In this document: positions 15,678-23,580 of the stretch, piece after piece | Numbering within the stretch: the stretch's first letter is position 1 | How the letters are laid out: each line of letters begins with the position of its first letter | Made by a program: the position numbers and the translations under genes | Source: CAZCAQ01 sp964540135 | GTDB lineage: Bacteria > Patescibacteriota > WWE3 > UBA101185 > UBA10185 | DNA: 40,981 nucleotides | Direction of reading: 5' to 3' | Assembly: GCA_964540135.1 (NCBI GenBank) | Contig: CAZILK010000010.1 | Location: forward strand, 1 to 40,981 | The notes under the pieces: model-generated | Seen by the model: only the letters and a program-made list of their open reading frames with translations | What the model was told of the DNA's origin: nothing | Database searches by the model: none

Positions 15678-16175
15678 TCAGGAAGTTCCAATCATCCTCT
15701 TTTCCATTATTAATGTGTGTTCCCCAACTCTTTTTGTATGCACAAAGCCAAAACTTTCATAAAGCTTTATAGCTGGAATCTGTGATTCTTTTACCCACAA
15801 TTTCAAAGTTTTTATTTTAGGATTATCTTTTATTTCGTTTATAAGATACTCTAACAACATTCTTCCAGCACCAAGTCCCCGATAATCTTTGTTCACATAT
15901 GCGCTGTGTACTACCACAACATATGAAGGTTCATCTAATTCATTAAGTGTTAGGTGCATTAATCCGATCACTTTGTCATCGTATTTTGCAAATACAAAGA
16001 TACTATTAGTATCCTTTAACGCCTCTTCCCAGTGACTGGATGGAAAAGTTTTAGCCTCCTCAAAATCTGAGTTAAATGCACGAGGCTCCTCTTTCAAAGC
16101 CTCAAGTCTAATTTCCCTATACTTATTCCAATCTTTTGGCTCTAATTTAAAGACAGCTATTTCTTTGGTTTTCAT
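15678..16175 (-). CDS. GNAT-family N-acetyltransferase
   Basis: 165 aa. The acetyl-CoA binding motif is seen as VNKDYRGLGAGRMLLEYL (about 97-114), with the R-x-x-G-x-G/A signature. A preceding strand VVVVHSAYV and a following LKLWVKESQIPAIKLYESFGF complete motifs A and B. The acceptor cannot be predicted. The promoter TATACT (16182-16187, minus) is 6 nt from the ATG. It is divergent from the AbiE-like pair, with both promoters in the 82-bp gap. Confidence 0.88.
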   Translation of the reverse strand: MKTKEIAVFKLEPKDWNKYREIRLEALKEEPRAFNSDFEEAKTFPSSHWEEALKDTNSIFVFAKYDDKVIGLMHLTLNELDEPSYVVVVHSAYVNKDYRGLGAGRMLLEYLINEIKDNPKIKTLKLWVKESQIPAIKLYESFGFVHTKRVGEHTLIMEKRMIGTS

Positions 16176-16245
16176 AGCTTAAGTATAATACATCGGGCTT
16201 TTACAACAACAAAAAATACTACTAACATCAATCCCTGTATATTGA

Positions 16246-16251
16246 TATAAT
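16246..16251 (+). promoter_or_regulatory. Extended -10 TGATATAAT, 6 nt before the antitoxin start
   Basis: TG (16243-16244), A, TATAAT (16246-16251), CAGCAT, then ATG 16258. It drives the two-gene AbiE-like operon. Confidence 0.75.
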
Positions 16252-16257
16252 CAGCAT

Positions 16258-16536
16258 ATGCAAAGCCCTTTACCTAAGACCTTTAGCAAATACTTCTGGG
16301 ATACAAGACTCGACTCAATTTCACTAGATAAGAACGCTACCTATATAATAGAAAGGCTTTTAGAACTTGGCGATATTGAAGAACTAGAGTGGATAAACAA
16401 GAATTACTCAAAAGAACAAATCATAAACACGTTACGCAACTCTCGTAGAATTAGTCCTAAAACCGGAAACTTCTTCTCACTTTACTACGGGATCCCAAAG
16501 GAAACATTAGCATGCATGAAGAAACGCTTTATTTAA
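16258..16536 (+). CDS. DUF6922-like protein, probable antitoxin partner of AbiEii
   Basis: 92 aa. It matches the short DUF6922-type layout: FWDTRLDSISLDKNATYIIE, then LELGDIEELEWINKNYSKEQ and a final PKTGNFFSLYYGIP. In other genomes this module sits immediately upstream of AbiEii-type nucleotidyltransferase toxins. Its 3' end overlaps the toxin gene by 25 nt in another frame, a strong sign of translational coupling. It could equally be a small accessory or helper subunit; antitoxin activity is inferred from position. Confidence 0.68.
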   Translation: MQSPLPKTFSKYFWDTRLDSISLDKNATYIIERLLELGDIEELEWINKNYSKEQIINTLRNSRRISPKTGNFFSLYYGIPKETLACMKKRFI

Positions 16537-17114
16537 AAACTAAAAATACACTAGAAAGAATTAGCGGCGATGAAATACTTAAACCGTTCTATTTGGCTGG
16601 AGGAACTGCTCTTGCACTCCAGCTGGGACATAGAAAATCTATCGACCTTGATTTCTTTTCACAACAATTTCCCTCTCCCGAAGCCCTTCTCCAAGCTCTA
16701 AATAAATATAACCCTGTGCTTGCCCAACAAGATAAAGGCACACTCGATGTTTTTATTGATAATGTTAAAATAAGTTTCTTTGAATACAAATACCCACTCC
16801 TTGGAGATACCATTCCATTCAAACAAACAAAACTTTGCTCAAAACTAGATATTGCATGCATGAAGATTGCAGCTATATCACAAAGAGGAACAAAAAAAGA
16901 TTTTGTAGACCTATTTGTACTTTTGCAGACCTACTCCATGGAAGAAATAATGAAGGCTTTTGAAACAAAATACACAGGAACAGATTATCAGAAGCTGCAT
17001 ATTCTAAAATCTTTGGTGTATTTTGATGATGCAGAAAAAGATCCTGAGCCAGATTACCTAACACCAATAGAATGGGATGAAGTGAAAAGATTTCTTACAA
17101 ACTCCTCTGTATAA
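16512..17114 (+). CDS. AbiEii/AbiGii-type nucleotidyltransferase (toxin component)
   Basis: 200 aa. The nucleotidyltransferase core is FYLAGGTALALQLGHRKS followed by IDLDFFS, giving the GG...DxD catalytic signature at about residues 26-50. Two further conserved elements of the AbiEii family, the KLDIACMKI segment and the RGTKKDFVDLFVLL segment, are present. AbiEii toxins transfer nucleotides to tRNA ends or other targets in type IV (bacteriostatic, phage-defence) systems. The ATG lies inside the upstream gene, so expression depends on it. Confidence 0.83.
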   Translation: MHEETLYLKTKNTLERISGDEILKPFYLAGGTALALQLGHRKSIDLDFFSQQFPSPEALLQALNKYNPVLAQQDKGTLDVFIDNVKISFFEYKYPLLGDTIPFKQTKLCSKLDIACMKIAAISQRGTKKDFVDLFVLLQTYSMEEIMKAFETKYTGTDYQKLHILKSLVYFDDAEKDPEPDYLTPIEWDEVKRFLTNSSV

Positions 17115-17216
17115 ACAGGTAGTAAATTAAAGAACAGTACGCTTGTTGCTATATTGAAGGTATAGATGTTATAAAACAGGTAACACTCAGCTGATGGTGT
17201 AAGACAACAAGGAAAG

Positions 17217-17906
17217 ATGAAACTAATATTCCTAAACATATGGAACTGCACAAGAGAAGAAGAGGCTATTGATTTTATTAAGTCAAACGTAGCAGATACA
17301 GATGTATTCTGCCTTCAAGAGGTATATGAAAAAACTCAAGAGCTGCTTAGAAGTGTTCTTTCTGATTACGAGTATATTGCCGATTATAAAACATTAAGCA
17401 CTGATGAGGTATTTCCCCAAGCTACATATGTGAAAAAGAGTTTAACTGTTCTCTCGCATGAAAGCATCTTGAAAGAAAAACAAGATGCAGGACTTGCAAT
17501 TCACACAAAAGTTAAGATCAATAATAAAATCGTGAATATATGTAATATTCATGGGGTGTTTGAGCCGGTTGATAAGCTCGATACTGAAGGAAGATTGAAT
17601 CAGTCCCAAGATTTAATAAATCTCTATAAAAACTCACCTGAACCAACTATAATTGGCGGTGATTTTAATCTTAATGAAAATTCTCAATCTGTTAAATGTT
17701 TTGAGGAATCAGGCTATAGAAATCTAATTAAGGAGTTTAGCATTACAACAACCCGCAACAGATTTGTCTGGGAGCTTTATCCAGAAACCATACAATACTA
17801 TTCGGACTATGTATTTATCAGCAAAAATTTAGCTGTAAAAACATTTGAAGTTCCTGAAAACGAAATATCAGATCACTTACCGATGATTCTTGAAATTAAT
17901 TTGTAA
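17217..17906 (+). CDS. Endonuclease/exonuclease/phosphatase (EEP) family protein
   Basis: 229 aa. The EEP catalytic set is complete: Asn in LNIWN (residue 7), Glu35 in CLQEV, His in CNIHG (about 117), GGDFNLN (about 143-149), and SDHLP near the C-terminus. The fold hydrolyses phosphodiesters or phosphomonoesters in nucleic acids, lipids or sugars; the target here is unknown. Unlike most neighbours it has an SD-like AAGGA (17209-17213) 3 nt before the ATG and a possible -10 (TTATAAAA) about 40 nt upstream, so its mRNA appears to have a leader. Confidence 0.83.
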   Translation: MKLIFLNIWNCTREEEAIDFIKSNVADTDVFCLQEVYEKTQELLRSVLSDYEYIADYKTLSTDEVFPQATYVKKSLTVLSHESILKEKQDAGLAIHTKVKINNKIVNICNIHGVFEPVDKLDTEGRLNQSQDLINLYKNSPEPTIIGGDFNLNENSQSVKCFEESGYRNLIKEFSITTTRNRFVWELYPETIQYYSDYVFISKNLAVKTFEVPENEISDHLPMILEINL

Positions 17907-17925
17907 TATCTGGAAGTGCAATCTG

Positions 17926-18240
17926 TTACTCTGAGATTAAACTTAGTATCTCGGCTTCAACTTCTTTGACTTTAATTTGCACCTTATCTTCAAAATCACT
18001 TATCCATTCCCTTAACTTGCTGACTATACCTATGTGATTTTCCTGATCTTCTATCTCGATTAAAAAAGTGGTTTGTTGTTCTGAACTAAGCTCATCCAAA
18101 ACAAGGTCAAGAAGCTTGTGATGCAATATATCTTTAACAACACTTTTCATTTGAGTGTTCTCTGCCTCATCGTCAAAATGCTGATCAATCAGCAGGTATA
18201 CGTCTTCAGTTTTAGCTATAGTTTCAAAAAAGTAATTCAT
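17926..18240 (-). CDS. Small helical hypothetical protein, coupled to the upstream gene
   Basis: 104 aa, acidic and almost entirely helical, with a final heptad-like stretch (KVQIKVKEVEAEILSLI). The ELSSEQQTTFLIEIE segment resembles short CPR proteins of the DUF5663 type, but that is a weak impression. It begins with an ATGA overlap with the stop of the upstream gene (18237-18240), so the two are translated together and probably form a complex. Confidence 0.55.
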   Translation of the reverse strand: MNYFFETIAKTEDVYLLIDQHFDDEAENTQMKSVVKDILHHKLLDLVLDELSSEQQTTFLIEIEDQENHIGIVSKLREWISDFEDKVQIKVKEVEAEILSLISE

Positions 18241-19094
18241 CTTTCTTTCTCCAGACTCGCTAAATAGCTATTTGCTTGGTTAACAGGACCTAAGGCAATC
18301 TTATTCTCTGTATCATCAACAAACAATACTATTGCTTTACCCTTCTCTCCACCGTCTTGCATTTCAAGATAATCCATAACCTCAGGACTCCCTCCAAATG
18401 TTTTGCCTGTAAACTTCGCAGGACCTGAATCTCCAATAACTGCGATTATTGCCTTTTGATTTACCGGATTATATACAAATACTTTTCTGTACCTATACCA
18501 AGGCTTTAGTGTTGACCAGTTTGAATTCCAGTCAGGTAATTCATGTAACTGTACTGCAACATAATATTTTTCTTGCTCTGCATTATCAAAATCCTTAAAT
18601 GATCCTTGGTTGGGTGCCATGCCCTCTGCCTGTAAACTATGCTTAGATAGATCATCCCCTGCCCACCTTCTAAGATGCTGCTCTTTACCCACATACCCAA
18701 CAATCTCATTTAGTCTATTACCTTCTAAACTAACTTTTAAATTTAACTTAAATTTACTTGATAGTGCCTGTGCAATTACATTCTCTTCCCCGGCATTTAA
18801 ATAGTCTTTTTCTGCTAGAAGTGAATTAAGTTTTGTAATAAATGATTCAAGCCCAGCAGCTATTTGGTTTTGTTCTTGTTGCTGCTTATGTAAAACTTCT
18901 TGATGTTTGTAAGCACTTTGGGCATCAAAAGCTGCAGCAGTCATTATTGCTGCACTTGCTATGTTTACTGAGTGTTTTTTAGCAAAATCAATAGTCTCGC
19001 CATGTTTCTTGTGAAATTCACGAACAACATGCGCATGATGTTTCTCAAGCTCTGCTCTTATATGATGTTTATTGATCTCTTTAGTCTGTGGCAC
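18237..19094 (-). CDS. Hypothetical protein, first gene of a two-gene operon (GTG start)
   Basis: 285 aa. I do not recognise it. The N-terminal 30 residues are unusually rich in His and Lys (KHHIRAELEKHHAHVV). A short alanine-rich hydrophobic segment (about 47-64) may be a weak membrane helix or amphipathic region, followed by a Gln-rich stretch. The rest is mixed alpha/beta. GTG is chosen as the start because the extended -10 TGT + TAGAAT (19101-19106, minus) ends exactly 6 nt before it. Confidence 0.58.
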   Translation of the reverse strand: MPQTKEINKHHIRAELEKHHAHVVREFHKKHGETIDFAKKHSVNIASAAIMTAAAFDAQSAYKHQEVLHKQQQEQNQIAAGLESFITKLNSLLAEKDYLNAGEENVIAQALSSKFKLNLKVSLEGNRLNEIVGYVGKEQHLRRWAGDDLSKHSLQAEGMAPNQGSFKDFDNAEQEKYYVAVQLHELPDWNSNWSTLKPWYRYRKVFVYNPVNQKAIIAVIGDSGPAKFTGKTFGGSPEVMDYLEMQDGGEKGKAIVLFVDDTENKIALGPVNQANSYLASLEKER

Positions 19095-19180
19095 TAACTA
19101 ATTCTAACAGGATAAAGAACTATTAGAAAAGTTTAACTAAACCTTATACGGTGGGTAGTTTAAAATAAGGTGCAAATATA

Positions 19181-19978
19181 TTAAGGTAATTTAAAACAGT
19201 TTACGATTTTGCTTTCCATAGCTGGACACACCTCAAGTAACACTTCGCTAATAATCTCAGGGGTTAACTTCAGCCTGCTCATTTTGCCCTCTACATACTC
19301 TTTAGCGTCTTTAGTGTGAAGAGCGGCCCCAAGAACTACTGGAATGTTTTTAACAAGCTCAGAATAATCAGGACCAATTGAAGTAAACTTTTTGTAGTAT
19401 AGAATTTTGATCCCTCTAAGAAAAGCTGTTATTTGAGCAAGACTAACATTACTAAGTTCTCCTGAACTAAATGTAATTTGCCAATATAACCAACATTCCG
19501 GACGAGTTTCGTAAATGTTATTTTCTAAAAAGTAATAAGCAGCCTCATTTGACCAGAATTCACCGTTCTCATCCATACATACCATAGCCACATAATCAGA
19601 AAATGGTGCAAAGAAACCACAATTCTTATCTATTACATCAACAATAGGCTCATTCAATTCAAAATGACCCAAATCAAACGGCAGTACTTTATTTACCAAC
19701 TTTAAATCTAGTTTACTGATTTCTTCAGTTATTTGATCACAAAAGCATCCAGATACCAGCTTACCCTTCTCCTTATATGTATAAAATAAATCTATATCTT
19801 TTTGTTTGAGATCTTTAACGGAGTCAAGTATTGCTCCACCACGTACTATTATTCTATCTATTTGAGGGATACTGTCTCTGATTGTTTTTAGATCATCGAC
19901 CAAAGTATCAGTGAACACTTGTTGTGAATCTTTCAATTTAAGTTTATTGGTTATGTTTATTACGTTGTATTTATTCAA
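19181..19978 (-). CDS. Nucleotidyltransferase-fold hypothetical protein
   Basis: 265 aa. Residues around 44-66 (IIVRGGAILDSVKD, then KDIDLFYTY) have the GG...DxD pattern of the pol-beta nucleotidyltransferase superfamily, as in AbiEii or CCA-adding enzymes. The remaining 200 residues are helical, with an acidic patch, and match no family I know. The longest frame starts at TTG 19978, and no -10 box sits at 6 nt, so the start is uncertain. It is one of three separate small nucleotidyltransferase-like genes in the window. Confidence 0.55.
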   Translation of the reverse strand: MNKYNVINITNKLKLKDSQQVFTDTLVDDLKTIRDSIPQIDRIIVRGGAILDSVKDLKQKDIDLFYTYKEKGKLVSGCFCDQITEEISKLDLKLVNKVLPFDLGHFELNEPIVDVIDKNCGFFAPFSDYVAMVCMDENGEFWSNEAAYYFLENNIYETRPECWLYWQITFSSGELSNVSLAQITAFLRGIKILYYKKFTSIGPDYSELVKNIPVVLGAALHTKDAKEYVEGKMSRLKLTPEIISEVLLEVCPAMESKIVNCFKLP

Positions 19979-20071
19979 AGTAGACCACTTAAAATATACT
20001 GCTGGTCACTATTATACGCCGTAATGTATATGTGTTGTTAAGAAAATAAAAGTGTTCATAGCACTCTTTGG

Positions 20072-20077
20072 TATAAT
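20072..20077 (+). promoter_or_regulatory. Extended -10 TGGTATAAT, 6 nt before start
   Basis: TG at 20069-20070, then G and TATAAT, followed by AGGAAT and ATG 20084. The AGGA within the spacer is too close to the ATG to act as a normal SD. Confidence 0.75.
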
Positions 20078-20083
20078 AGGAAT

Positions 20084-20545
20084 ATGAGCAGGTTATATAG
20101 GTTCAGTCCTATTAAAAACAGCGCAGATTTCGATCTAGCCCTTGATTACATAACGCAAGAATTAATAGGTTTATCGCTTAAGCTACTTGGTACTGAGTTA
20201 CCGATCACAACACTTAAAGTATTCGCGCATTACCAAGACGAGTACGAATTTCTTCATAATCTTGTATCGCACTTAGGACCAGAAACACCATTTAGCTCAA
20301 AGACCAGTCTCTATGTTAATGCGATTAAAACAATCCAGAAACACCGCATTGAATATATCGGAGTCAGGATTGTTGATCCTTATAGACTGCATGTTGGTTG
20401 CGGAGATTATGAGATTCCTAATTTTAAAGAGTTTAAACAAGAAAACTTAAATAAATCGAACTTTATAAGGGAATTTTCAGACGACATGATCGAAATGTGG
20501 CATCCGGATTTCGATATTTTGGGTTATGTTGTCCCACCTTTATAA
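20084..20545 (+). CDS. Conserved-looking hypothetical protein, 153 aa
   Basis: Soluble, mixed alpha/beta, with no signal. The C-terminal MWHPDFDILGYVVPPL segment and the central YIGVRIVDPYRLHVGCGDYE strand pair look like conserved elements of a small enzyme or binding domain. I cannot name the family. It is a single-gene unit with a perfect TATAAT promoter and is followed by 134 bp before the next gene. Confidence 0.58.
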   Translation: MSRLYRFSPIKNSADFDLALDYITQELIGLSLKLLGTELPITTLKVFAHYQDEYEFLHNLVSHLGPETPFSSKTSLYVNAIKTIQKHRIEYIGVRIVDPYRLHVGCGDYEIPNFKEFKQENLNKSNFIREFSDDMIEMWHPDFDILGYVVPPL

Positions 20546-20679
20546 CCTCTCACTAAATAATTGAGCTGTTACCGACTAACTAGAGTGCAAAATAAACGCC
20601 TCATTATCAGATGATTAGACCGAAGCATAAACTGAAAAGATGTATTCCCTTTTAACACTATTTAGTTTATTCTAGCGAT

Positions 20680-21504
20680 ATGAAAATTGCAGTAATAGCC
20701 GATCTACATCTGGGTAAAAAGGCGCTAATTAAAGACGGGCGTATCAGATCAGCATCAAACAAAGTTTCTGGCGCAGTACCAACATATATTAAAACAGTAC
20801 TATCTCACCAACCAGATCTAGTTATCGATCTTGGAGACTTGATTAGAAGTGATGATGCCAAAATCGATTTAACAAATTACAAAAAAGCATTTAGTTTTGT
20901 AAGAGACTTAGGAATACCTACTATACATATGATTGGTAATCATGAGGTTAAAAAGCTTCCGCTTGATTCCATCACATCACATTGGCTAAAAAATGATTAT
21001 AAGTACGATCACTTTGGTAGTATGAGCTTTGGAAACACCGAGATACTATGGATCTCGTTTGAAACCGAGTTAATCGATGGAGGAATTGAGGCAAAATTAC
21101 CAGATAATCAGTTTACATGGCTGAAAGCAAAGGTAACTGAATCAAAAAAACAAATTTATGTGTTTACTCACTATCCTTTGACTGGAGATGACTTTAGTGG
21201 AAATTTTTTGTTTGACGGAATTTATAAGAGATTCGGGCATTACAATAATGGAGATAAGGTAGTTAAAATGTTGTCGAAATATGAGAATGTAAAAGCAGTA
21301 TTTTCCGGACACTCGCACTGGATTAACTTTGTAAAATACAATCAGCTCCCGTTAATTACACTACCATCTGCCACAGAAAATATAGCGGCTCCAGAAGCTA
21401 AAAATAACTTTCCTGGAGTATTCACAATTATTGATGTAGATAAAAAACAAACAACTGTTAAATGCTACTCTGGAGATTATTGCTTCTGCTCACTTACAAT
21501 TTAG
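20680..21504 (+). CDS. Calcineurin-like metallophosphoesterase
   Basis: 274 aa. The five metal-binding blocks are present in order: ADLHLG (7-12), LGDLI (about 57-61), GNHEV (about 87-91), FTHYPL (about 168-173) and GHSHWIN (about 208-214). The family uses a two-metal centre to cleave phosphomonoesters or diesters. The second block reads GDLI rather than GDxxD, a modest deviation. The -10 TATTCT (20668-20673) ends 6 nt before the ATG. A hypothetical gene follows after 26 nt but has its own promoter. Confidence 0.87.
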   Translation: MKIAVIADLHLGKKALIKDGRIRSASNKVSGAVPTYIKTVLSHQPDLVIDLGDLIRSDDAKIDLTNYKKAFSFVRDLGIPTIHMIGNHEVKKLPLDSITSHWLKNDYKYDHFGSMSFGNTEILWISFETELIDGGIEAKLPDNQFTWLKAKVTESKKQIYVFTHYPLTGDDFSGNFLFDGIYKRFGHYNNGDKVVKMLSKYENVKAVFSGHSHWINFVKYNQLPLITLPSATENIAAPEAKNNFPGVFTIIDVDKKQTTVKCYSGDYCFCSLTI

Positions 21505-21518
21505 TCTAAGGTTGCTGA

Positions 21519-21524
21519 TATAAT
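21519..21524 (+). promoter_or_regulatory. Extended -10 TGATATAAT before a GTG start
   Basis: TG, A, TATAAT, TGGGCT, then GTG 21531. The same 6-nt spacing applied to a GTG supports leaderless initiation at GTG. Confidence 0.75.
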
Positions 21525-21530
21525 TGGGCT

Positions 21531-22031
21531 GTGGAGATTTTAGACTATATAAAACCAATTCATATAGATTGTCACAAGCTATGTATTTTGATACTTAACA
21601 CGTACCTACCGGTAGCAGGAAATATAGGAATCTTCACTCACTCAGAGGAAGAATATAAACAGCTTACAGAAATATCAAAAGAATTGACTAAACCAACCAA
21701 CAACCCAAATCAAAAGTATTTTGAACTACATAAACCAATCACAATAGGAGAGAAGAACAACACTCCAGAAGCTACATATACTCATTTATATATTCGCAAA
21801 CCGGACTATACAGACTACGGCAAATACAAAGGCGATGTGGATTTTATTTTAAGTACAGAGGAATATGAGAAATTGAAACTCAGTGTTCTCAAGGGAGACT
21901 ATGCAAACGGAGCTACTTTATACGACAGGCCAGGGTGGGACACAGTTCAACTTGTTAGCAAAGAAATAGCCTCAGTTGCATATATTTCCACTAAGGAGTT
22001 CTCAGAAAAAGTTAGAGTAAAGTTTAACTGA
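21531..22031 (+). CDS. Hypothetical protein with conserved 'ThLYIRKPD' and 'YDRPGWD' motifs (GTG start)
   Basis: 166 aa. Segments such as NIGIFTHSEEEY, NPNQKYFELHKPI, TYTHLYIRKPD, GDVDFILS and LYDRPGWDTVQL look strongly conserved and recall an unnamed protein family seen in CPR genomes. The function is unknown. The fold seems alpha/beta and soluble. The start is GTG by the 6-nt rule. Confidence 0.65.
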   Translation: MEILDYIKPIHIDCHKLCILILNTYLPVAGNIGIFTHSEEEYKQLTEISKELTKPTNNPNQKYFELHKPITIGEKNNTPEATYTHLYIRKPDYTDYGKYKGDVDFILSTEEYEKLKLSVLKGDYANGATLYDRPGWDTVQLVSKEIASVAYISTKEFSEKVRVKFN

Positions 22032-22106
22032 AGACTAAATGGTTACTTACACAATATAAAGTGAAGGTAGTGAATTTCTACGCTTCAATAACCAGTAAGT
22101 TATTTG

Positions 22107-22112
22107 TATAAT
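22107..22112 (+). promoter_or_regulatory. -10 box TATAAT fixing the VOC gene start
   Basis: TATAAT, GCCCTT, ATG 22119. A TTG at 22104 would give a five-residue longer protein but lies upstream of the box. Confidence 0.76.
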
Positions 22113-22118
22113 GCCCTT

Positions 22119-22520
22119 ATGACTAAACAAATATTTGTAAACTTACCTGTAAAAGATCTGGTAAAAAGTAAAGAATTCTTCACTAAACTTGGATATACCT
22201 ATAACGAACAGTTCACAAATGACGATGCAGCCTGCATGGTAGTTAGCGACACTATCTATGTGATGCTTTTAACTGAACCGTTTTTTAAAACTTTTATTAA
22301 AAAAGGTGTGTCAGATACAAAAACAGGGGCTGAAGTAATAACTGCTTTTAGTGCCAAGAGTAAAGATGAAGTTAACCAGATGCTACAAAAAGCAATAGAT
22401 GCAGGCGGTATAGAATTTAAAGAGCCTTATGACTATGGTTTTATGTACGGCAGAAGCTTCGAAGATCTTGATGGCCATATCTGGGAATACTTCTGGATGG
22501 ACCCAAACCATGCTCAGTAA
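22119..22520 (+). CDS. VOC-superfamily protein (glyoxalase-like)
   Basis: 133 aa. It opens with IFVNLPVKDLVKSKEFFTKLGY, the consensus start of one VOC subgroup, and ends with YGRSFEDLDGHIWEYFWMDP, where Glu in WEYFWMD is at the metal-ligand site. The middle helix carries the usual EVNQMLQKAIDAGG. This is the third VOC gene in the window and differs from the other two in sequence, so they are not recent duplicates. Confidence 0.85.
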   Translation: MTKQIFVNLPVKDLVKSKEFFTKLGYTYNEQFTNDDAACMVVSDTIYVMLLTEPFFKTFIKKGVSDTKTGAEVITAFSAKSKDEVNQMLQKAIDAGGIEFKEPYDYGFMYGRSFEDLDGHIWEYFWMDPNHAQ

Positions 22521-22594
22521 CACTGTTTGGTTATAACAAAGTTTTACCTTCTGAGCCTCGCAACAGTATACAAGTGCTTCAAGATGAAGTATCA

Positions 22595-22600
22595 TATAAT
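22595..22600 (+). promoter_or_regulatory. -10 box TATAAT of the YggT/GlsB operon
   Basis: A perfect TATAAT about 135 nt before the TTG start. The predicted transcript has a leader of about 130 nt, unlike most genes here. No convincing -35 is seen. Confidence 0.5.
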
Positions 22601-22608
22601 AGTACAGA

Positions 22609-22632
22609 GGTTACTGATTGAACTTAGTAACC
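22609..22632 (+). promoter_or_regulatory. Leader hairpin GGTTACT-N10-AGTAACC
   Basis: Perfect 7-bp stem with a 10-nt loop, starting a few bases after the expected transcription start. There is no U-tract after it, so it is not a terminator. It could stabilise or regulate the mRNA. Confidence 0.5.
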
Positions 22633-22720
22633 GCTAAACACTGTAAAATTGAAATTCCAGTAGGTGTGAAGTTAAACTAAACAAAACTGAGTCGAGTAAT
22701 TAGCAAGGGGTATTAATACT

Positions 22721-22730
22721 AAGGAGGTGA
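22721..22730 (+). promoter_or_regulatory. Strong ribosome-binding site AAGGAGGTGA
   Basis: Near-perfect complement of the 16S tail, with GGAGG ending 8 nt before TTG 22736. It overlaps an in-frame GTG (22727), which therefore cannot be the start. Confidence 0.82.
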
Positions 22731-22735
22731 TTAAC

Positions 22736-23131
22736 TTGACGGAATTTGTAAAAGAAACAATAACTACTAAGGTAGATGCTGATAATTCAGCGTCAGTACC
22801 TGTAAGTTCAACCACAAGCAGCTCTCAAACACTTGAATATTTAATCTATTTCTTTTTCGGAATGCTAGATGTTCTACTTGCATTTAGGCTAGTTCTTAAG
22901 TTAGCAGGGGCCAGCACAGCAAGTGCTTTTGTTAACCTAATCTACGGTCTAACAGGTATCTTTATCTTGCCTTTCGAAGGGATCTTCAGAAGACTGTTTA
23001 CACAAGGAGTTGAGACAACATCGGTCTTTGAACCATCAACACTAGTTGCAATCGTTGTGTACGCAGTAATGGCTTGGGGAATAGTAATGCTTATAAGAAT
23101 AGCATCAGGGAAACATCCTCAGACCAGCTAG
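22736..23131 (+). CDS. YggT-family integral membrane protein (TTG start)
   Basis: 131 aa. A polar Thr/Ser-rich N-terminus of about 30 residues is followed by a YggT domain: hydrophobic helix FFFGMLDVLLAFRLVLKLAG (about 40-60), the loop-helix NLIYGLTGIFILPFEGIFR (about 68-88), and a C-terminal helix (about 108-125). YggT proteins are small membrane proteins linked to osmotic or cell-envelope functions and often lie near division genes. The start is TTG because of the strong SD. It shares an operon with the next gene, 35 nt away, which has an equally strong SD. Confidence 0.82.
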   Translation: MTEFVKETITTKVDADNSASVPVSSTTSSSQTLEYLIYFFFGMLDVLLAFRLVLKLAGASTASAFVNLIYGLTGIFILPFEGIFRRLFTQGVETTSVFEPSTLVAIVVYAVMAWGIVMLIRIASGKHPQTS

Positions 23132-23152
23132 TATATTAAAGGATTTATATTA

Positions 23153-23162
23153 AAGGAGGTGA
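23153..23162 (+). promoter_or_regulatory. Strong ribosome-binding site AAGGAGGTGA
   Basis: The same ten bases as before the YggT gene, with GGAGG ending 7 nt before ATG 23167. Confidence 0.82.
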
Positions 23163-23166
23163 GTGT

Positions 23167-23415
23167 ATGAGTATACTTTTTTGGATTATTTTTGGATTAG
23201 TTGCAGGAAGCATCGCAAACTTTATTGCACCAAGTTCGCAAGGAGGAATTGTTGGATCAATAATTCTTGGAATTATAGGAGCTGTCGTTGGCGGCTTTAT
23301 AGGTGAGAGGTTTTTTGGTGTTGGGGTTACGGGCTTTAATGTGATGTCCTTTGTTGTAGCAGTACTAGGTTCACTACTTGTACTTGCTGTAAGCAGAGTA
23401 TTAATGAAAGGTTAA
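23167..23415 (+). CDS. GlsB/YeaQ/YmgE-family stress-response membrane protein
   Basis: 82 aa. The family signature is clear: an N-terminal helix ILFWIIFGLVAGSIANFI, a short loop with a GG(I/V)VGSIILGIIGAVVGGF second helix, and a C-terminal helix SFVVAVLGSLLVLAVSRVL. These small glycine-rich proteins are induced by envelope or general stress in other bacteria. It is co-transcribed with the YggT gene, with a repeated SD. Confidence 0.9.
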   Translation: MSILFWIIFGLVAGSIANFIAPSSQGGIVGSIILGIIGAVVGGFIGERFFGVGVTGFNVMSFVVAVLGSLLVLAVSRVLMKG

Positions 23416-23580
23416 ACTAAAAGAAGATTCGGAGATGTTTTAACAAAGCATCTCTGTAATTAACTTAATAAAACTAAAGTGTTTCAAACACTAGCATTAA
23501 TGTTGGCCATATTTCTAAAGTGGTCCCTCAAACGTGTTCTCCCTATTGCCATCAAATACTGGATTTGAAAGCATAGAAGT

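Larger units (their letters stand above)
22521..22735. other. Gene-free leader interval upstream of the yggT-like gene, 215 bp
   Basis: It contains a promoter-like TATAAT (22595-22600), a 7-bp hairpin (22609-22632) and the long leader of the membrane-protein operon. I find no reading frame worth calling. Confidence 0.55.

Noticed and set aside
8344..22520. Three VOC genes considered as a local gene-family expansion
   Set aside because: Their sequences share only the general fold motifs, so recent duplication is not supported.
23432..23457. GAGATG ... CATCTC hairpin after the GlsB-like gene as a terminator
   Set aside because: A 6-bp stem with an 11-nt loop and no T-run after it; too weak to call.
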